Below, one piece after another: positions 9,376-19,435 of a DNA stretch of 64,000 nt. Origin of the DNA: Syntrophothermus lipocalidus DSM 12680. Its GTDB lineage: Bacteria; Bacillota; Syntrophomonadia; Syntrophomonadales; Syntrophothermaceae. A model generated the notes under the pieces. It searched no databases. It was not told where the DNA came from and saw nothing but the letters and a program-made list of their open reading frames with translations. The position numbers and the translations under genes were made by a program. The DNA lies in contig NC_014220.1 of assembly GCF_000092405.1 (NCBI RefSeq), forward strand, positions 1,922,001 to 1,986,000. The letters run 5' to 3'. The number at the start of each line of letters is the position of its first letter. Position 1 is the stretch's first letter.

Positions 9376-10055
9376 GCAATAAACTCCTCCGGTAAGGAAT
9401 CGTGAACCACGCTACCCTCTTTTAAGAACACCACCCGTTTTTGCATCCTTCTCACAATCTCCTGGGCGTGGGTAGCCATGATCACCGTTGTCCCGTTTTT
9501 ATTAACTTCCTGCAAAAGGTCCATGATCTCCCATGAAGTGTCGGCATCGAGGTTACCGGTGGGTTCATCCGCAATCACGATTAAAGGCCGGTTCACGATA
9601 GCCCGGGCTATCCCGGCCCTCTGCTGCTCGCCACCTGAAAGCTGTGAAGGATAACAGCCGGCCTTGTCCCTCAACCCCACCAACCTCAAGGTCTCCTCAA
9701 CCCTGCGGCTGATGTCGTGCCGGTTGCCCCCAACTACCTGCATAGCGAAAGCGACGTTTTCAAAAACCGTCTTGTTCTCCAGCAGCTTATAATCTTGAAA
9801 AACCACCCCAATGTTTCTTCGCAGCATAGGGATTTCTCCGGCCTTCATCCTGACCACGCTCCGCGACGCGATGAATATCTGCCCGCGGGTAGGTAATTCC
9901 TCACGGTACAAAAGCTTCAAAAGCGTGGATTTTCCGGCCCCGCTTTGCCCCATCAAAAACACAAACTCTCCTCGATCTATCTTAAGAGAAACGTCATTCA
10001 ACGCCTTAACCCCGTTGGGGTAGGTCTTGGAAACGTTATACAACTGCACTAGCAA
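9372..10055 (-). CDS. ftsE: Cell division ATP-binding protein FtsE
   Basis: 227-aa ABC ATPase with Walker A GQSGAGKST, Q-loop, signature LSGGEQQRAGIARA and Walker B IVIADEPTGNLD followed by a switch His in MATHAQE. All catalytic motifs are intact. First gene of the ftsE-ftsX-hydrolase set. Confidence 0.96.
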   Translation of the reverse strand: MLVQLYNVSKTYPNGVKALNDVSLKIDRGEFVFLMGQSGAGKSTLLKLLYREELPTRGQIFIASRSVVRMKAGEIPMLRRNIGVVFQDYKLLENKTVFENVAFAMQVVGGNRHDISRRVEETLRLVGLRDKAGCYPSQLSGGEQQRAGIARAIVNRPLIVIADEPTGNLDADTSWEIMDLLQEVNKNGTTVIMATHAQEIVRRMQKRVVFLKEGSVVHDSLPEEFIA

Positions 10056-10096
10056 GACTTATTCCCTCCCCGACTTTGAACCTCGCATTTACCAAC

Positions 10097-10122
10097 AAAA
10101 AACCACCTAATTATAGGTGGTT
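10097..10122 (-). terminator. Hairpin with T-run upstream of ftsE
   Basis: AACCACCTA/TAGGTGGTT stem with a four-base loop; on the minus strand it is followed by T residues (10097-10102). It could end transcripts from the transketolase genes before ftsE, or act as an ftsE leader hairpin. Confidence 0.6.
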
Positions 10123-10300
10123 CTACACCGCTCCTCAAAATCCTCCTAGTATTTGCCGGGAAAAATGGCCACAGATATACACAGATGAGCACTGATGAAC
10201 ACAGATGTGTTTTTTATTATTAGACGCAGAATGACGCAGACTCCCAATACACTAAGAGTGTCTCACCACTAGAGAATGAATCAGTTTCGCCATGTGTTGT

Positions 10301-10362
10301 CCGGCACTCAACGAGAATATTCAAATTTTACTCATATTGACGGCCCTTGGTTGAGTGCCCGG
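10301..10362. repeat. TIR element copy D (short)
   Basis: 62-bp element CCGGCACTCAA ... TTGAGTGCCCGG with an interior unlike the other copies. Confidence 0.65.
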
Positions 10363-10488
10363 AGTTCGTCATACGTCGCTTCGCCCGGCTAACAATCCCC
10401 TCAGGTTTATGCTCGGCGAAAATTATCTCCGTTAATCTGCGTCAAATAAACCCATCTGTGTCAATCTGTGTCAAATCTGTGTCCATCT

Positions 10489-10574
10489 CCCGGCACTCAG
10501 CTAAATCGCGATACACAGCTCCTCGCGAACTGCAATCCACCAGTCACTAGCCTACACCTAGCCTGAGTGCCGGG
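10489..10574. repeat. TIR element copy E
   Basis: 86-bp copy of the B/I subtype; flanked by TCT at 10486-10488 and 10575-10577 inside a CATCTGTGG word. Confidence 0.8.
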
Positions 10575-10582
10575 TCTGTGGC

Positions 10583-11527
10583 TCATGTTTTTTTCTTTAA
10601 ACGGACTGCCTTTTCCACCGCCTCCACCAAATGTTTAGCGGTTAACCCGTAATATTCCATAAGCTCGTCCGGGGTACCAGACTGACCGAACAGATCCTGT
10701 ATCCCGACCCTAACCACTGGAACCGGGCAGCACCCGGAAACGACTTCGCAAACTGCTCCCCCTAATCCCCCGATTATGCTGTGTTCCTCGGCCGTTACCA
10801 GGGCTCCGGTCTCACGCGCCTTGCGGCAAATCATATCCTCGTCCAAAGGTTTTACAGTAAACATGTCGACGACAGAAACCTCCAAGCCAGCGCCCGCCAG
10901 TATTTTGGCCGCCTCTAAGGCATGGTAAACCATTATTCCACAGGCGATGATAGTCGCGTCTTTACCCTGTCGTATTTCGATGCCCTGACCAATACTCATG
11001 TCCCAGCCCGGACCGTAAATGACTGGAACAGCCGGGCGTCCCAATCGCAGGTAAACCGGTCCCGGCTCCCGATAGGCGGCCATGACCAGTTTTTCGGTAG
11101 CGACCGCGTCTGCCGGCACCAAAACTTTCATACCGGGTATCGCCCTCATCAAAGCTATATCTTCTACCGACTGGTGCGAGCCCCCGTCTTCCCCCACGGT
11201 AATGCCGGCGTGGGAAGCGGCGATCTTGACATTAAGACCCGCGTAAGCGATGGAATTGCGCACCTGCTCCCAGGCCCTCCCCGTAGCAAACACCGCAAAA
11301 GAGCTGGCAAAAACCACCTTGCCCATAGCTGCCAGGCCGGCTGCTGTACCCATCATATTCTGCTCGGCGATGCCCATATTGAAAAACCTGTGTGGAAACG
11401 TTGTGCCGAACTCCGAGGTTTTGGTGGATTTGGATAAGTCGGCATCCAAAACTACTACATTTTCGTGTAAATGCCCCAGCTTAACCAAAGCCTGCCCGTA
11501 TGCATCTCTAGTCGCTATCTTCTCCAC
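10583..11527 (-). CDS. Transketolase, C-terminal subunit (pyrimidine-binding and C-terminal domains)
   Basis: 314 aa covering the second half of transketolase: the pyrimidine-binding domain with FFNMGIAEQNMMGTAAGLA (catalytic Glu) and the C-terminal domain (VDMFTVKPLDEDMI). Split two-subunit transketolases are common in Clostridia and archaea and work in the non-oxidative pentose phosphate pathway; a DXS-like sugar donor role is less likely because the partner is transketolase-like. The stop codon leads straight into a CACAGAC repeat word. Confidence 0.92.
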   Translation of the reverse strand: MEKIATRDAYGQALVKLGHLHENVVVLDADLSKSTKTSEFGTTFPHRFFNMGIAEQNMMGTAAGLAAMGKVVFASSFAVFATGRAWEQVRNSIAYAGLNVKIAASHAGITVGEDGGSHQSVEDIALMRAIPGMKVLVPADAVATEKLVMAAYREPGPVYLRLGRPAVPVIYGPGWDMSIGQGIEIRQGKDATIIACGIMVYHALEAAKILAGAGLEVSVVDMFTVKPLDEDMICRKARETGALVTAEEHSIIGGLGGAVCEVVSGCCPVPVVRVGIQDLFGQSGTPDELMEYYGLTAKHLVEAVEKAVRLKKKT

Positions 11528-11595
11528 TCGCCACTTCTCCCTTCATGCAAACCGGGGACGGTTCTGGATTTGCATTCCTGTCCCTCAGTATATAC

Positions 11596-12429
11596 TCAAT
11601 TGACTGCCAGTTCGGCCAAGGCTCTTTCCACCTGCTCCGTATTGGGAGCCTTGCCGTGCCAGTCGACCCCGTTCTCCATAAATGAGACTCCCTTGCCCTT
11701 AACGGTACGGGCCACGATAGCCGAAGGTCTTCCCTTGTGGCCCCGCGCTGCCTCCAAAGACTGCATGATCTGCTGAAAATCGTGACCGTCAATCTCCTGC
11801 GTGTTCCACCCGAAGGCTTCGAATTTGGCAGCAATAGGCAGGGGAGACATTACCTTATCTACAGCCCCGTCAATCTGCAACCCGTTGTAGTCGACAATAG
11901 CCACTAGGTTGTCCAGCCGGTAGTGGGCGGCAGCCATCACGGCTTCCCACACCTCTCCCTCTTGTATCTCCCCGTCTCCCAACAGGGTGTAAACTCGATA
12001 ATCCTTGGCATCCAAACGCCCTGCTAGGGCCATACCCACTGCCCAGGCTATTCCCTGGCCCAGGGAACCGGTCGAAGCTTCCACCCCAGGAACTTTTCGC
12101 ATGTCAGGATGACCCTGCAGCCGGCTGCCCAAGCGGCGAAGACTTTGCAATTCTTCCTTGGGGATAAAACCTTTTTCCGCCAGAGCCGCATACAGCAAAG
12201 GAGCGGCATGTCCTTTACTGAGTACAAAACGGTCCCGCTCTGGCCAACCCGGGTTGGCATTATCGAGCCTCATCTCCCAGAAATAGAGGCAAGCCACGAC
12301 ATCGGCTGCAGAAAGCGAGCCCCCCGTGTGCCCGGAGCCGGCTTTTCCCAGCATTTTAATCACCTCGCACCTCAGGCTCCTGGCCCGCTCTTTCAGTTCT
12401 GTCACGGCTTGTTGGCTAATTTCCCGCAT
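11596..12429 (-). CDS. Transketolase, N-terminal subunit (thiamine diphosphate-binding)
   Basis: 277 aa with the thiamine diphosphate/Mg motif [13 protein letters not shown] through VAIVDYNG and conserved SGHTGGS and SKGHAAP segments. Lies 68 bp upstream of the C-terminal subunit gene; the two products form one active site. The short gap (about 11543-11582) contains a degraded piece of the GGGGACGGTTC hairpin family. Confidence 0.93.
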   Translation of the reverse strand: MREISQQAVTELKERARSLRCEVIKMLGKAGSGHTGGSLSAADVVACLYFWEMRLDNANPGWPERDRFVLSKGHAAPLLYAALAEKGFIPKEELQSLRRLGSRLQGHPDMRKVPGVEASTGSLGQGIAWAVGMALAGRLDAKDYRVYTLLGDGEIQEGEVWEAVMAAAHYRLDNLVAIVDYNGLQIDGAVDKVMSPLPIAAKFEAFGWNTQEIDGHDFQQIMQSLEAARGHKGRPSAIVARTVKGKGVSFMENGVDWHGKAPNTEQVERALAELAVN

Positions 12430-12480
12430 CCTCAGTTAACTCCCTCTCTATAAATTCTTCGACGCCGATTAACCCCGAAT

Positions 12481-12541
12481 TCACTCTTCATTCTTCATTC
12501 TTCATTCTTCATTCTTCATTCTTCATTCTTAATTCTCAATT
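12481..12541. repeat. GAATGAA heptamer array at the end of prfB
   Basis: Roughly eight units of ATTCTTC/GAATGAA in one orientation. It overlaps the last codons of prfB: GGAATTGAGAATTAAG encodes the final Gly-Ile-Glu-Asn and stop. Confidence 0.85.
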
Positions 12542-13645
12542 CCCGCTCCGTACTTCTGCCCCAGATACGCGGTAATAAAATCGTTAATGTCTCCGTCCAG
12601 GACAGCATTAACGTTGCCTACCTCGAGCCCTGTACGGTGGTCCTTCACCAGGGAAAACGGGTTCAATACGTAAGTCCTTATCTGGTTGCCCCAAGCTATC
12701 TCCTTGTACTCCCCTTTCAGCTTCTGCAGGCTCTCTTCCTGCTCTCGCTGTTTCAGTTCGTACAATTTAGCCCGCAATATCTTCATGGCCGCTAGTTTGT
12801 TGGCGTACTGGGACCTCTCGTTCTGGCACTGCACCACGATGCCTGAAGGCAGGTGCGTGATACGTACGGCAGAGTCCGTCTTGTTCACGTGCTGGCCCCC
12901 GGCACCCCCGGCGCGGAAAGTATCTATACGCAGGTCATCGGAAGAAATGGTAACCTCCACATCATCCTGAATTTCCGGCAGAACTGAAACCAAGGCAAAA
13001 GAAGTATGCCTTCTTCCCGAGGCGTCGAAGGGAGATACCCTGATAAGTCTATGCACCCCAGCCTCGGCTCTCATCTTGCCATAGGCGTATTTCCCTTTTA
13101 TCAGCAAGGTCACGCTCTTAATCCCTGCTTCTTCCCCCGGCAGGTAATCCATTATGTCAACCTCATACCCGTTATCCTCAGCCCAGCGGGTATACATGCG
13201 CAAAAGCATCTCCACCCAGTCCTGGGCATCGGTACCTCCTGCCCCGGCGTGCAGAGAAACGATAGCATTGCTGTCGTCGTGTTCTCCCTTGAACATGATA
13301 GAGAGTTCGTATTCGCGAAACCGGCGGTTAAGCCGGGCCAACTCAGCCGCTGCTTCGCGGTAAAGCTCCTCGTCTTCCTCGGCCTCCGCCAATTCCAAAA
13401 GTGCTGAGATGTCCTCTATCTCGCGGACAAGTGATTCATAACTGTCTACCCGTTCCTTGAGCCCGCTCATCTCCTTAACGACCTTCTGGGCCTCCTGATT
13501 GTCGTCCCAAAAACCGGGTTGGCAGGTTTTGTCCTCCAGTTTTTTTATCCTGTGCTTCAGTCCCTCTACGTCAAAGAGAACCTCCGATTTCTTCAAGTCT
13601 CTTTTTAATTTCGCAAGCCAGGTTTAAGGCGTTTTCTGAAAGCAT
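12529..13645 (-). CDS. prfB: Peptide chain release factor 2, expressed by programmed +1 frameshift
   Basis: RF2 recognises UGA and UAA and releases the peptide through the GGQ loop, visible as [19 protein letters not shown]; the UGA-reading SPF motif is present as SPFDASGRR. The coding sequence is in two frames. A short first frame from ATG 13645 (AGGAGG upstream) runs to an in-frame TGA at 13573-13571; ribosomes slip +1 at CTT-TGA-C to continue as DVEGLKHRI. The total is about 371 residues. Taking the second frame alone from TTG 13596 would lose the normal N-terminus. The C-terminal GIEN and stop are made of an intergenic heptamer repeat. Confidence 0.97.
13571..13585 (-). promoter_or_regulatory. 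prfB autoregulatory +1 frameshift site
   Basis: Internal Shine-Dalgarno-like GGAGG (13585-13581), four bases, CTT (13576-13574), stop TGA (13573-13571), then C. This matches the known RF2 feedback site, where low RF2 leaves UGA unread and promotes slippage. Confidence 0.95.
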
Positions 13646-13663
13646 TTATAGGCCCCTCCTTCC

Positions 13664-14440
13664 CTACTCTCCGCTCTGAGGCGGTTCAAAGTAATCGTAT
13701 TTCTGTTTCAGTATTACTATATCCACTCGACGGTTCATGGCCCGGTTGGGCTCGCTGTCGTTGGGCATCAAAGGCCGATACTCTCCGTATCCCGTAGCAG
13801 AAAGACGATCGGGAGGAATACCCACCTCCCCGGCCAGCACATGCACCACATTGGTGGCCCGTAAGACCGAGAGTTCCCAGTTAGAAGGAAACTTTGGCGT
13901 ATTGATAGGCAGATCATCGGTGTGTCCTTCTACCCTTACGTAGTTAGGTATGGTTTTCAGGCTCTCGCCCACTTTACGTATTATTTCATGTGCCCGGGGA
14001 GTCAAAACATCTGATCCTTTAGGAAAAAGCAGAGTATCCTTCAAGCTTATGACCAGGCCCCGCTCCTGCTCCATCAGAACGATGTTTCCCGCCAGGCCTT
14101 CTTCGCTTTTGATGTATTCGGCAAGCTGCTTTTCAATGGCCTCGAGGTTCCCCTGCAGGGTAGGGGTATCGCCCTGCCCCTCGCGTATGATCTGCCCGCT
14201 TCTCCCTTCTACCACAGAAGGGCCAGGCGTTTCCATAATAGAAATCGACTTTCCGGATAGGACCATGCTCAGAGAATTGGCTAAAGCCTGAAACTTTTGG
14301 GCATCTACCTGGCTCATGGTGTACATTACAACGAAAAATATCATCAACAAAGTTATGAGGTCAGAATAAGTGAGTAGCCACCGCTCCATGCTGGGGCCAC
14401 CCTCACCACCTTCTTGTTCTTTCTTAGAATTTCGGGCCAT
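13664..14440 (-). CDS. motB: Flagellar motor stator protein MotB
   Basis: 258 aa: short cytoplasmic N-terminus, one membrane helix with the ion-binding Asp in TYSDLITLLMIFF, a plug/linker, and an OmpA-like peptidoglycan-binding domain (VEGHTDDLPINTPKFPSNW). It anchors the stator to the wall. ATG 14440, one base after the motA stop, is preferred over ATG 14473, which would overlap motA. Proton versus sodium use cannot be decided from the sequence. Confidence 0.94.
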   Translation of the reverse strand: MARNSKKEQEGGEGGPSMERWLLTYSDLITLLMIFFVVMYTMSQVDAQKFQALANSLSMVLSGKSISIMETPGPSVVEGRSGQIIREGQGDTPTLQGNLEAIEKQLAEYIKSEEGLAGNIVLMEQERGLVISLKDTLLFPKGSDVLTPRAHEIIRKVGESLKTIPNYVRVEGHTDDLPINTPKFPSNWELSVLRATNVVHVLAGEVGIPPDRLSATGYGEYRPLMPNDSEPNRAMNRRVDIVILKQKYDYFEPPQSGE

Positions 14441-14441
14441 G

Positions 14442-15233
14442 TTACATTTCCACCCCTGCCTTTTGGGCTTCAAACATAGCTTGTTTTTCCGCAGGCGCCA
14501 GGAAAGTCATGAGTTTCTCCCTGATAACCCGGGGATTCTCCCCCGCCTGCACCGAAAGCACGCCCTCAAGAACCAACTCCATGAGCTTGACTTCTTTTTC
14601 CGTCTTGACCTTTATCTTGCCGGCAAACGGAATCCATAAAATGTTGGCGGAAAAAATACCGTACAGGGTGGCGATGAAAGCCACCGCAATGGCTCCTCCT
14701 AGTTTGTCTGGCTCGCTGACATTACTCAAGACCTGCACCAGTCCCATGACCGTTCCTATTATTCCCATAGTCGGAGCAAAACCTCCGGCGGCGTTGAAAA
14801 TATCGACCCCGAGTTTTTGCCGCTTCTCGAAGGCCTCGATTTCCATCTCCAACATGTTGCGGGTAAGCTCTGGATCAGTGCCATCGATGACCAGCTGCAG
14901 CGCGCGGCGCATAAACTCGTTTTCCAATTCCTCGAGCTGGGTTTCGAGGCTCAAAAGTCCTTCTCGCCGCGCTTTATCCGCTACCTGTACCAACTGGTCG
15001 ATGGTTTCTCCAAATTCTATTTTTTTATTGGTAAACACAACCTTCAAAAAATACGGAATGGTCTTTAACTCCTCGGAGCTGAAGCTGACGGTGACTGCGC
15101 CTATGGTACCGCCAAAGACGATGAGAGCAGCGGTCTCCTTCAGCAACATCCCCACTTTTCCCTCTTCTAAAACGAACCCTAGGATAAGACCGGCAAGGCC
15201 TATAATAAGTCCGATCAGCGAAGTGAGATCCAT
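14442..15233 (-). CDS. motA: Flagellar motor stator protein MotA
   Basis: 263 aa with four membrane helices and the cytoplasmic loop that contacts FliG; FAPTMGIIGTVMGLVQVL is the conserved TM3 region with its Pro. ATG 15233 overlaps the secA stop (TGATG) and follows GAGAGGAG, so motA is translationally coupled to secA. Placement between secA and prfB differs from B. subtilis. Confidence 0.95.
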   Translation of the reverse strand: MDLTSLIGLIIGLAGLILGFVLEEGKVGMLLKETAALIVFGGTIGAVTVSFSSEELKTIPYFLKVVFTNKKIEFGETIDQLVQVADKARREGLLSLETQLEELENEFMRRALQLVIDGTDPELTRNMLEMEIEAFEKRQKLGVDIFNAAGGFAPTMGIIGTVMGLVQVLSNVSEPDKLGGAIAVAFIATLYGIFSANILWIPFAGKIKVKTEKEVKLMELVLEGVLSVQAGENPRVIREKLMTFLAPAEKQAMFEAQKAGVEM

Positions 15234-17728
15234 CAGCCAACTCCTCTCCCGCAACACTTCTTATACTTTTTACCGCTGCCGCAAGGGCACGGGTCGTTGC
15301 GCCCGATCTTCGAAGACCGCACCGGCTTACGGCCGCCCTCCTGCTCCCGGCTTTCAACCGTCACCCTTTCCCGGGGCTGGCTGACCACCTTGACCCGGAA
15401 CACATACCTGACAACATCTTCTTTAATACTGGCAACCATATCCTGAAACGCGTTATAAGCTTCGAATTTATACTCAACCAGCGGATCCCGCTGCCCGTAA
15501 GCCCTGAGACCTATACCGTGCCGTAGCTGGTCCATGGCATCGATGTGGTCCATCCACTTGTCGTCGATTATGCGGAGCAACAAAACCTTTTGCAGAGCCT
15601 GCATGGTCTCGTCGCCCATCTCGGACCGGCGCTTTTCGTAAAACAGGCGTCCCTTTTCCTTTAAGAACGAAACCACGTCATCCCGGGTCATGCCCTTAAA
15701 TTCCTCGGGTCCAAAATCCGGTTCCGGGATGTAGTTGCGCTCCACGTAATTAAAGAGCCCCGCTAAATCCCACCCGTCCGCGTATTTCTCCTCACCCGCG
15801 AATCGGTCCACAATCAGCTCAGCCACGTCTTCCATCATAGATATCACGGTTTCGGTCAGGTCTTCTCCATAGAGCACCTTGTCGCGTTCCGCGTATATAA
15901 CTTCACGCTGCTGGTTGATGACATCATCGTACTCCAGAACATGCTTACGGATCTCGAAATTCCGGCTCTCCACTTTCTTCTGAGCGTTCTCAATAGCCCT
16001 GGAAACCAGTTTGTTTTCAATAGGTACGGAATCATCCATCCCCAGCCGGTCCATTAAGCCCTCGATGCTCTCCGAACCGAAAAGACGCATCAGGTCGTCC
16101 TCCAGGGAGACGTAGAACCGCGATTCCCCCGGGTCTCCTTGGCGCCCGGAACGACCCCGCAGCTGGTTGTCTATGCGGCGGGCTTCATGCCTCTCGGTCC
16201 CCAAAACGTAGAGCCCTCCCAGCTCGGCCACGCCTTCTCCCAGCACGATGTCCGTCCCTCGACCAGCCATATTGGTTGCAATGGTTACGGTCCCTTTCTG
16301 CCCGGCCCGGGCGATGATCTGGGCCTCTTTTTCGTGGTGTTTGGCGTTTAAAACCTGGTGGGGGACCCCGCGCCGGGATAGCATACTGCTGAGCCTTTCC
16401 GATTTTTCAATTGAAATGGTCCCTACCAGCACCGGCTGCCCTTTTCGGTACCGCTCGACAATATCTTCTACGACTGCCTGGAATTTACCTTCTTCAGTAC
16501 GGTAAATAAAGTCAGGAAGATCGACGCGAATCATCGGCTTGTGGGTGGGAATCACCACCACGTCCATCCCGTAGATCTTGCGAAACTCTTCCTCTTCCGT
16601 AGCCGCCGTTCCAGTCATCCCTGCCAGTTTTTCGTACAGGCGAAAATAATTTTGGAATGTAATGGTAGCCAAAGTCTGGCTTTCCCTTTCAATCTTGACG
16701 CCTTCCTTGGCTTCGATGGCCTGGTGCAGGCCGTCGCTGTACCGGCGCCCGAACATCAACCTCCCTGTAAACTCGTCCACGATGATGACCTTGCCATCCT
16801 TCACGACGTAGTCCCGGTCCCGCTTCATCAAGGCGTGCGCCTTCAGTCCCTGGTTCACATGATGAGCCAGTTCCATGTACCTATCATCACCCAGGTTTTC
16901 GATGCCGAAGTATTTTTCGACCTTGGCCACCCCTTCGTCGGTCAAGGTTACCAGGTGAGCCTTTTCATCCACCTTGTAATCTACCTCTGGCTTCAGCCTG
17001 GGCACAAATTTGGCGATTTTGTAATACAGATCAGTCGGCTTATCCGCTTCCCCCGAAATTATGAGCGGAGTTCGCGCCTCGTCGATGAGAATCGAGTCTA
17101 CTTCGTCCACGATGGCGTAATAGCGTTCCCTCTGCACCTTGTGTTCGGGAGTGGTAACCATGTTGTCCCGCAGGTAATCGAAACCGAATTCGTTGTTGGT
17201 ACCATAAGTAACATCGGCCTGGTATGCCCGCTGCTTTTCTTCATGGTTCAGTCCGTGGACCACTAATCCTACGGAAAGCCCGAGGCTGCGGTAAATTGGC
17301 CCCATCCACTCCGCGTCGCGAGAAGCCAAGTAATCGTTCACGGTCACTATGTGGACTCCCCGCCCGGTGAGGGCATTGAGATATGCGGGCAAAGTAGCTA
17401 CCAGGGTCTTACCTTCACCGGTTTTCATCTCCGCGATACGCCCCTGGTGCAGGACTATCCCGCCCAAAATCTGAACATCAAAGTGCCTCATCCCCAGGGT
17501 GCGCCTGGACGCCTCCCTCACTACCGCAAAGGCTTCAGGTAATATATCGTCAAGAGTATCTCCATTCTCCAGTCTCCTCTTAAAATCCAAGGTTTTAGCC
17601 GCCAGCCCCTCATCGCTTAAGGCCTGCACCTGAGGCTCCAGGCTGTTAACCTCCTCAACAATATGCCACAGCCGTTTGACCTCCCGTTCATTCGCATCTA
17701 ATACCTTCTTCAAAAAGCCCAAGACCAT
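15233..17728 (-). CDS. secA: Preprotein translocase ATPase SecA
   Basis: 831-aa Sec motor. Walker A MKTGEGKT near residue 100, [19 protein letters not shown] in NBD1, the preprotein cross-linking domain, NBD2 with [16 protein letters not shown], and the C-terminal zinc motif [13 protein letters not shown] that binds SecB or ribosomes. All catalytic elements are intact and the length is normal. Lies downstream of hpf as in Bacillus. Confidence 0.98.
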   Translation of the reverse strand: MVLGFLKKVLDANEREVKRLWHIVEEVNSLEPQVQALSDEGLAAKTLDFKRRLENGDTLDDILPEAFAVVREASRRTLGMRHFDVQILGGIVLHQGRIAEMKTGEGKTLVATLPAYLNALTGRGVHIVTVNDYLASRDAEWMGPIYRSLGLSVGLVVHGLNHEEKQRAYQADVTYGTNNEFGFDYLRDNMVTTPEHKVQRERYYAIVDEVDSILIDEARTPLIISGEADKPTDLYYKIAKFVPRLKPEVDYKVDEKAHLVTLTDEGVAKVEKYFGIENLGDDRYMELAHHVNQGLKAHALMKRDRDYVVKDGKVIIVDEFTGRLMFGRRYSDGLHQAIEAKEGVKIERESQTLATITFQNYFRLYEKLAGMTGTAATEEEEFRKIYGMDVVVIPTHKPMIRVDLPDFIYRTEEGKFQAVVEDIVERYRKGQPVLVGTISIEKSERLSSMLSRRGVPHQVLNAKHHEKEAQIIARAGQKGTVTIATNMAGRGTDIVLGEGVAELGGLYVLGTERHEARRIDNQLRGRSGRQGDPGESRFYVSLEDDLMRLFGSESIEGLMDRLGMDDSVPIENKLVSRAIENAQKKVESRNFEIRKHVLEYDDVINQQREVIYAERDKVLYGEDLTETVISMMEDVAELIVDRFAGEEKYADGWDLAGLFNYVERNYIPEPDFGPEEFKGMTRDDVVSFLKEKGRLFYEKRRSEMGDETMQALQKVLLLRIIDDKWMDHIDAMDQLRHGIGLRAYGQRDPLVEYKFEAYNAFQDMVASIKEDVVRYVFRVKVVSQPRERVTVESREQEGGRKPVRSSKIGRNDPCPCGSGKKYKKCCGRGVG

Positions 17729-17756
17729 AATCCTCTACCTCACTTGAAATAAATGA

Positions 17757-17774
17757 GGAACCTGATCAGGTTCC
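17757..17774. terminator. 18-bp perfect palindrome between hpf and secA
   Basis: GGAACCTGATCAGGTTCC is a perfect palindrome 30 bases upstream of secA. A T-poor flank makes it a weak terminator; it could be an attenuator or a protein site. Confidence 0.4.
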
Positions 17775-17822
17775 CCGCTAGTAGCTATACAATTATATAC
17801 TATCACAATTCGGGCCCGGCAA

Positions 17823-18365
17823 CTACTCAAACTCGGGCTCGATCAGCCCGTAATTCCCGTCTCGCCTACGGTACAAGACATTCACTTCCGCAGACTCCAC
17901 GTTGAAAAACACGAAAAAGCTGTGCCCCAGCAGATTCATCTGCATAATCGCCTCTTCCACATCCATCGGCTTCAGCGCAAACCGCTTGGTCCTGACCACC
18001 TTAGCGGCTTCTCCTTTTTCCTCCTCTTTTACCGGTGGAGCCTCCCCCGTGGCCCCCTTCTTCAGTCCTACCTCCCGGTAGCGCCGGTAGATGCGGGTCT
18101 TGTACTTGTCAATCTGCTTTTCCAGCTTGTCAACCACCAGGTCGACCGAGCTGTACATGTCGTCTGTCTTCTCCTCCCCTCTGAGGATAACCCCGTTTAG
18201 CGGAATGGTCACTTCAACCCGGTGGGTATCTCCTTCGACCGACAAGGTCACCTGGGCCTCTTTGAGGTCGTCGATGAAGCGTTCCAGCTTGGACAACCTT
18301 TTCTCGACGTACTCTCGTAAGGCATCAGTTAGTTCGATGTTCTTGCCCCTGACCTCGATCCTCAT
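17823..18365 (-). CDS. hpf: Ribosome hibernation-promoting factor, long form
   Basis: 180 aa: N-terminal ribosome-binding domain (MRIEVRGKNIELTDALREYV) and a C-terminal dimerisation domain (RTKRFALKPMDVEEAIMQMNLLGHSFFVFFN) joined by a charged linker. Long HPF makes 100S ribosome dimers in stationary phase. Same position before secA as yvyD in B. subtilis. Confidence 0.95.
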   Translation of the reverse strand: MRIEVRGKNIELTDALREYVEKRLSKLERFIDDLKEAQVTLSVEGDTHRVEVTIPLNGVILRGEEKTDDMYSSVDLVVDKLEKQIDKYKTRIYRRYREVGLKKGATGEAPPVKEEEKGEAAKVVRTKRFALKPMDVEEAIMQMNLLGHSFFVFFNVESAEVNVLYRRRDGNYGLIEPEFE

Positions 18366-18439
18366 ACGACCACTCCCTTCCTTGCGTTACTAGATATTAT
18401 ATTCTACAATTACCGGTTAAATCCTCCAGACCCCAACTA

Positions 18440-18713
18440 AGAACCACAGATAAACGCAGACCTTTAAGACTCTCATCCGGGTCACCACTAGAGAATGAAA
18501 ATGTGACTGTGCACTCCTCCCACTAAGCGATTTTCGGGGCGGACCCTCACGACACTGGCAAGTGTCACCACTAGAGTACAAAAACTTGGTTTTCCAAGGG
18601 GAGAATCTAAAAATCTCTTAATATAAAGTCTGTGTTCATCGGTGACCATCTGTGCATATCTGTGGCTTATTCTCGGCACAGATTCAGGCTGAGTGCCGGG
18701 TCTGTGGCTATGA
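18440..18713. repeat. Inverted CACAGAT-arm element, copy 5, with TIR remnant
   Basis: Left arm 18442-18461 and right arm 18626-18666 are inverted. A half TIR element (GGCTGAGTGCCGGG ending near 18700, followed by TCTGTGGCT) remains at the right. No gene is seen between 18366 and 18930; 18714-18878 shows no recognisable feature. Confidence 0.6.
18481..18576. repeat. Two GTCACCACTAGAG repeat copies
   Basis: GTCACCACTAGAGAATGAAAATG at 18481-18503, and a second copy with its leading hairpin (CTCACGACACTGGCAAGTGTC, then ACCACTAGAG) at 18541-18576. Related copies lie near 10256, 34160 and 51132. Confidence 0.7.
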
Positions 18714-18878
18714 AATGAACACGCGAAAAATGTAGCCTAAGGCCCGCCCTTTCTGTGGATAACAGTGTTAATAACCCACCTCTGGCAAAAAACTCCTGTG
18801 GATAAAACTTCCTGTCGATCCTTTTGCCCATCGGTTGTTAGCGGAAATCATCGAAAAATAGAATCTCGTACAGAAACG

Positions 18879-18901
18879 AAAAACCCGGGGAATTCCCCGG
18901 G
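18879..18901 (-). terminator. Intrinsic terminator of the zinc-ribbon gene
   Basis: Perfect CCCGGGGAATTCCCCGGG stem-loop followed on the minus strand by five T, 30 bases past the 18931 stop. Confidence 0.85.
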
Positions 18902-18930
18902 CCTCGCTGTCACTTGTGTTGCTCGGAAAC

Positions 18931-19215
18931 CTAGATAGCTCTTTGTTTGGCAAAGCAGTCTTGACAGTACACCGGACGGTTTGCTACCGGTTTGAACGGA
19001 ACCTTGGCTTCTCCGCCGCACCCGGCACACACCGTTGTGTACATTTCCCGCGGTGCCCTGGCGCCCGTGTTTCTACCCTGCCGGTTCTGCCGACATACCC
19101 TGCACCGCTTCGGTTCGTTTTCAAATCCTTTTTCTGCGTAGAACTCCTGTTCTCCGGCAGTGAAAACGAACTCCTCACCGCAGTCCCTACACACTAAAAC
19201 CTTGTCTTGGAACAT
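18931..19215 (-). CDS. Small zinc-ribbon protein (CxxC x4)
   Basis: 94 aa with four CxxC pairs (CRDCG, CRVCR, CAGCG, CQDC), enough for two zinc sites, and the stretch CGEEFVFTAGEQEFYAEKGF typical of a conserved zinc-ribbon family in Firmicutes and other phyla. Function unknown; likely nucleic-acid or protein binding. ATG 19215 has GAGGGG at suitable spacing. Single-gene unit with its own terminator. Confidence 0.8.
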   Translation of the reverse strand: MFQDKVLVCRDCGEEFVFTAGEQEFYAEKGFENEPKRCRVCRQNRQGRNTGARAPREMYTTVCAGCGGEAKVPFKPVANRPVYCQDCFAKQRAI

Positions 19216-19390
19216 GTTAAAAAAACCCCTCACTTTTTGGATATTCTGCTCCGGCTCCTCCCGAACCGGCAAAGTTGGTAAGACCGCCTTGCCTGAGTGA
19301 ATTCCCCGAGCAGTTAATGTCATTATACTCCCCGCAAATCATAATAGCAAGCAAAATAACCGGTCTGCTCTAAACTCGCCCCGATAAAAC

Positions 19391-19413
19391 AAAAAAAGGC
19401 GGTATATCCCGCC
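19391..19413 (-). terminator. Terminator of the flaG-fliS-fliT operon
   Basis: GGCGG/CCGCC stem with a six-base loop followed by seven T on the minus strand, 23 bases after the last flagellar gene. Confidence 0.85.
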
Positions 19414-19435
19414 GTTATCGTCCCCGGTTAAGGGG

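Larger units (their letters stand above)
10168..10585. repeat. Inverted CACAGAT-arm element, copy 4 (gene-free gap)
   Basis: Left arm 10171-10245 and right arm 10428-10488 plus 10575-10584 are inverted; a TIR element (10301-10362) and one GTCTCACCACTAGAGAATGAA word (10256-10280) lie in the loop, and a second TIR element splits the right arm. No gene is seen in 10123-10582. Confidence 0.65.
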
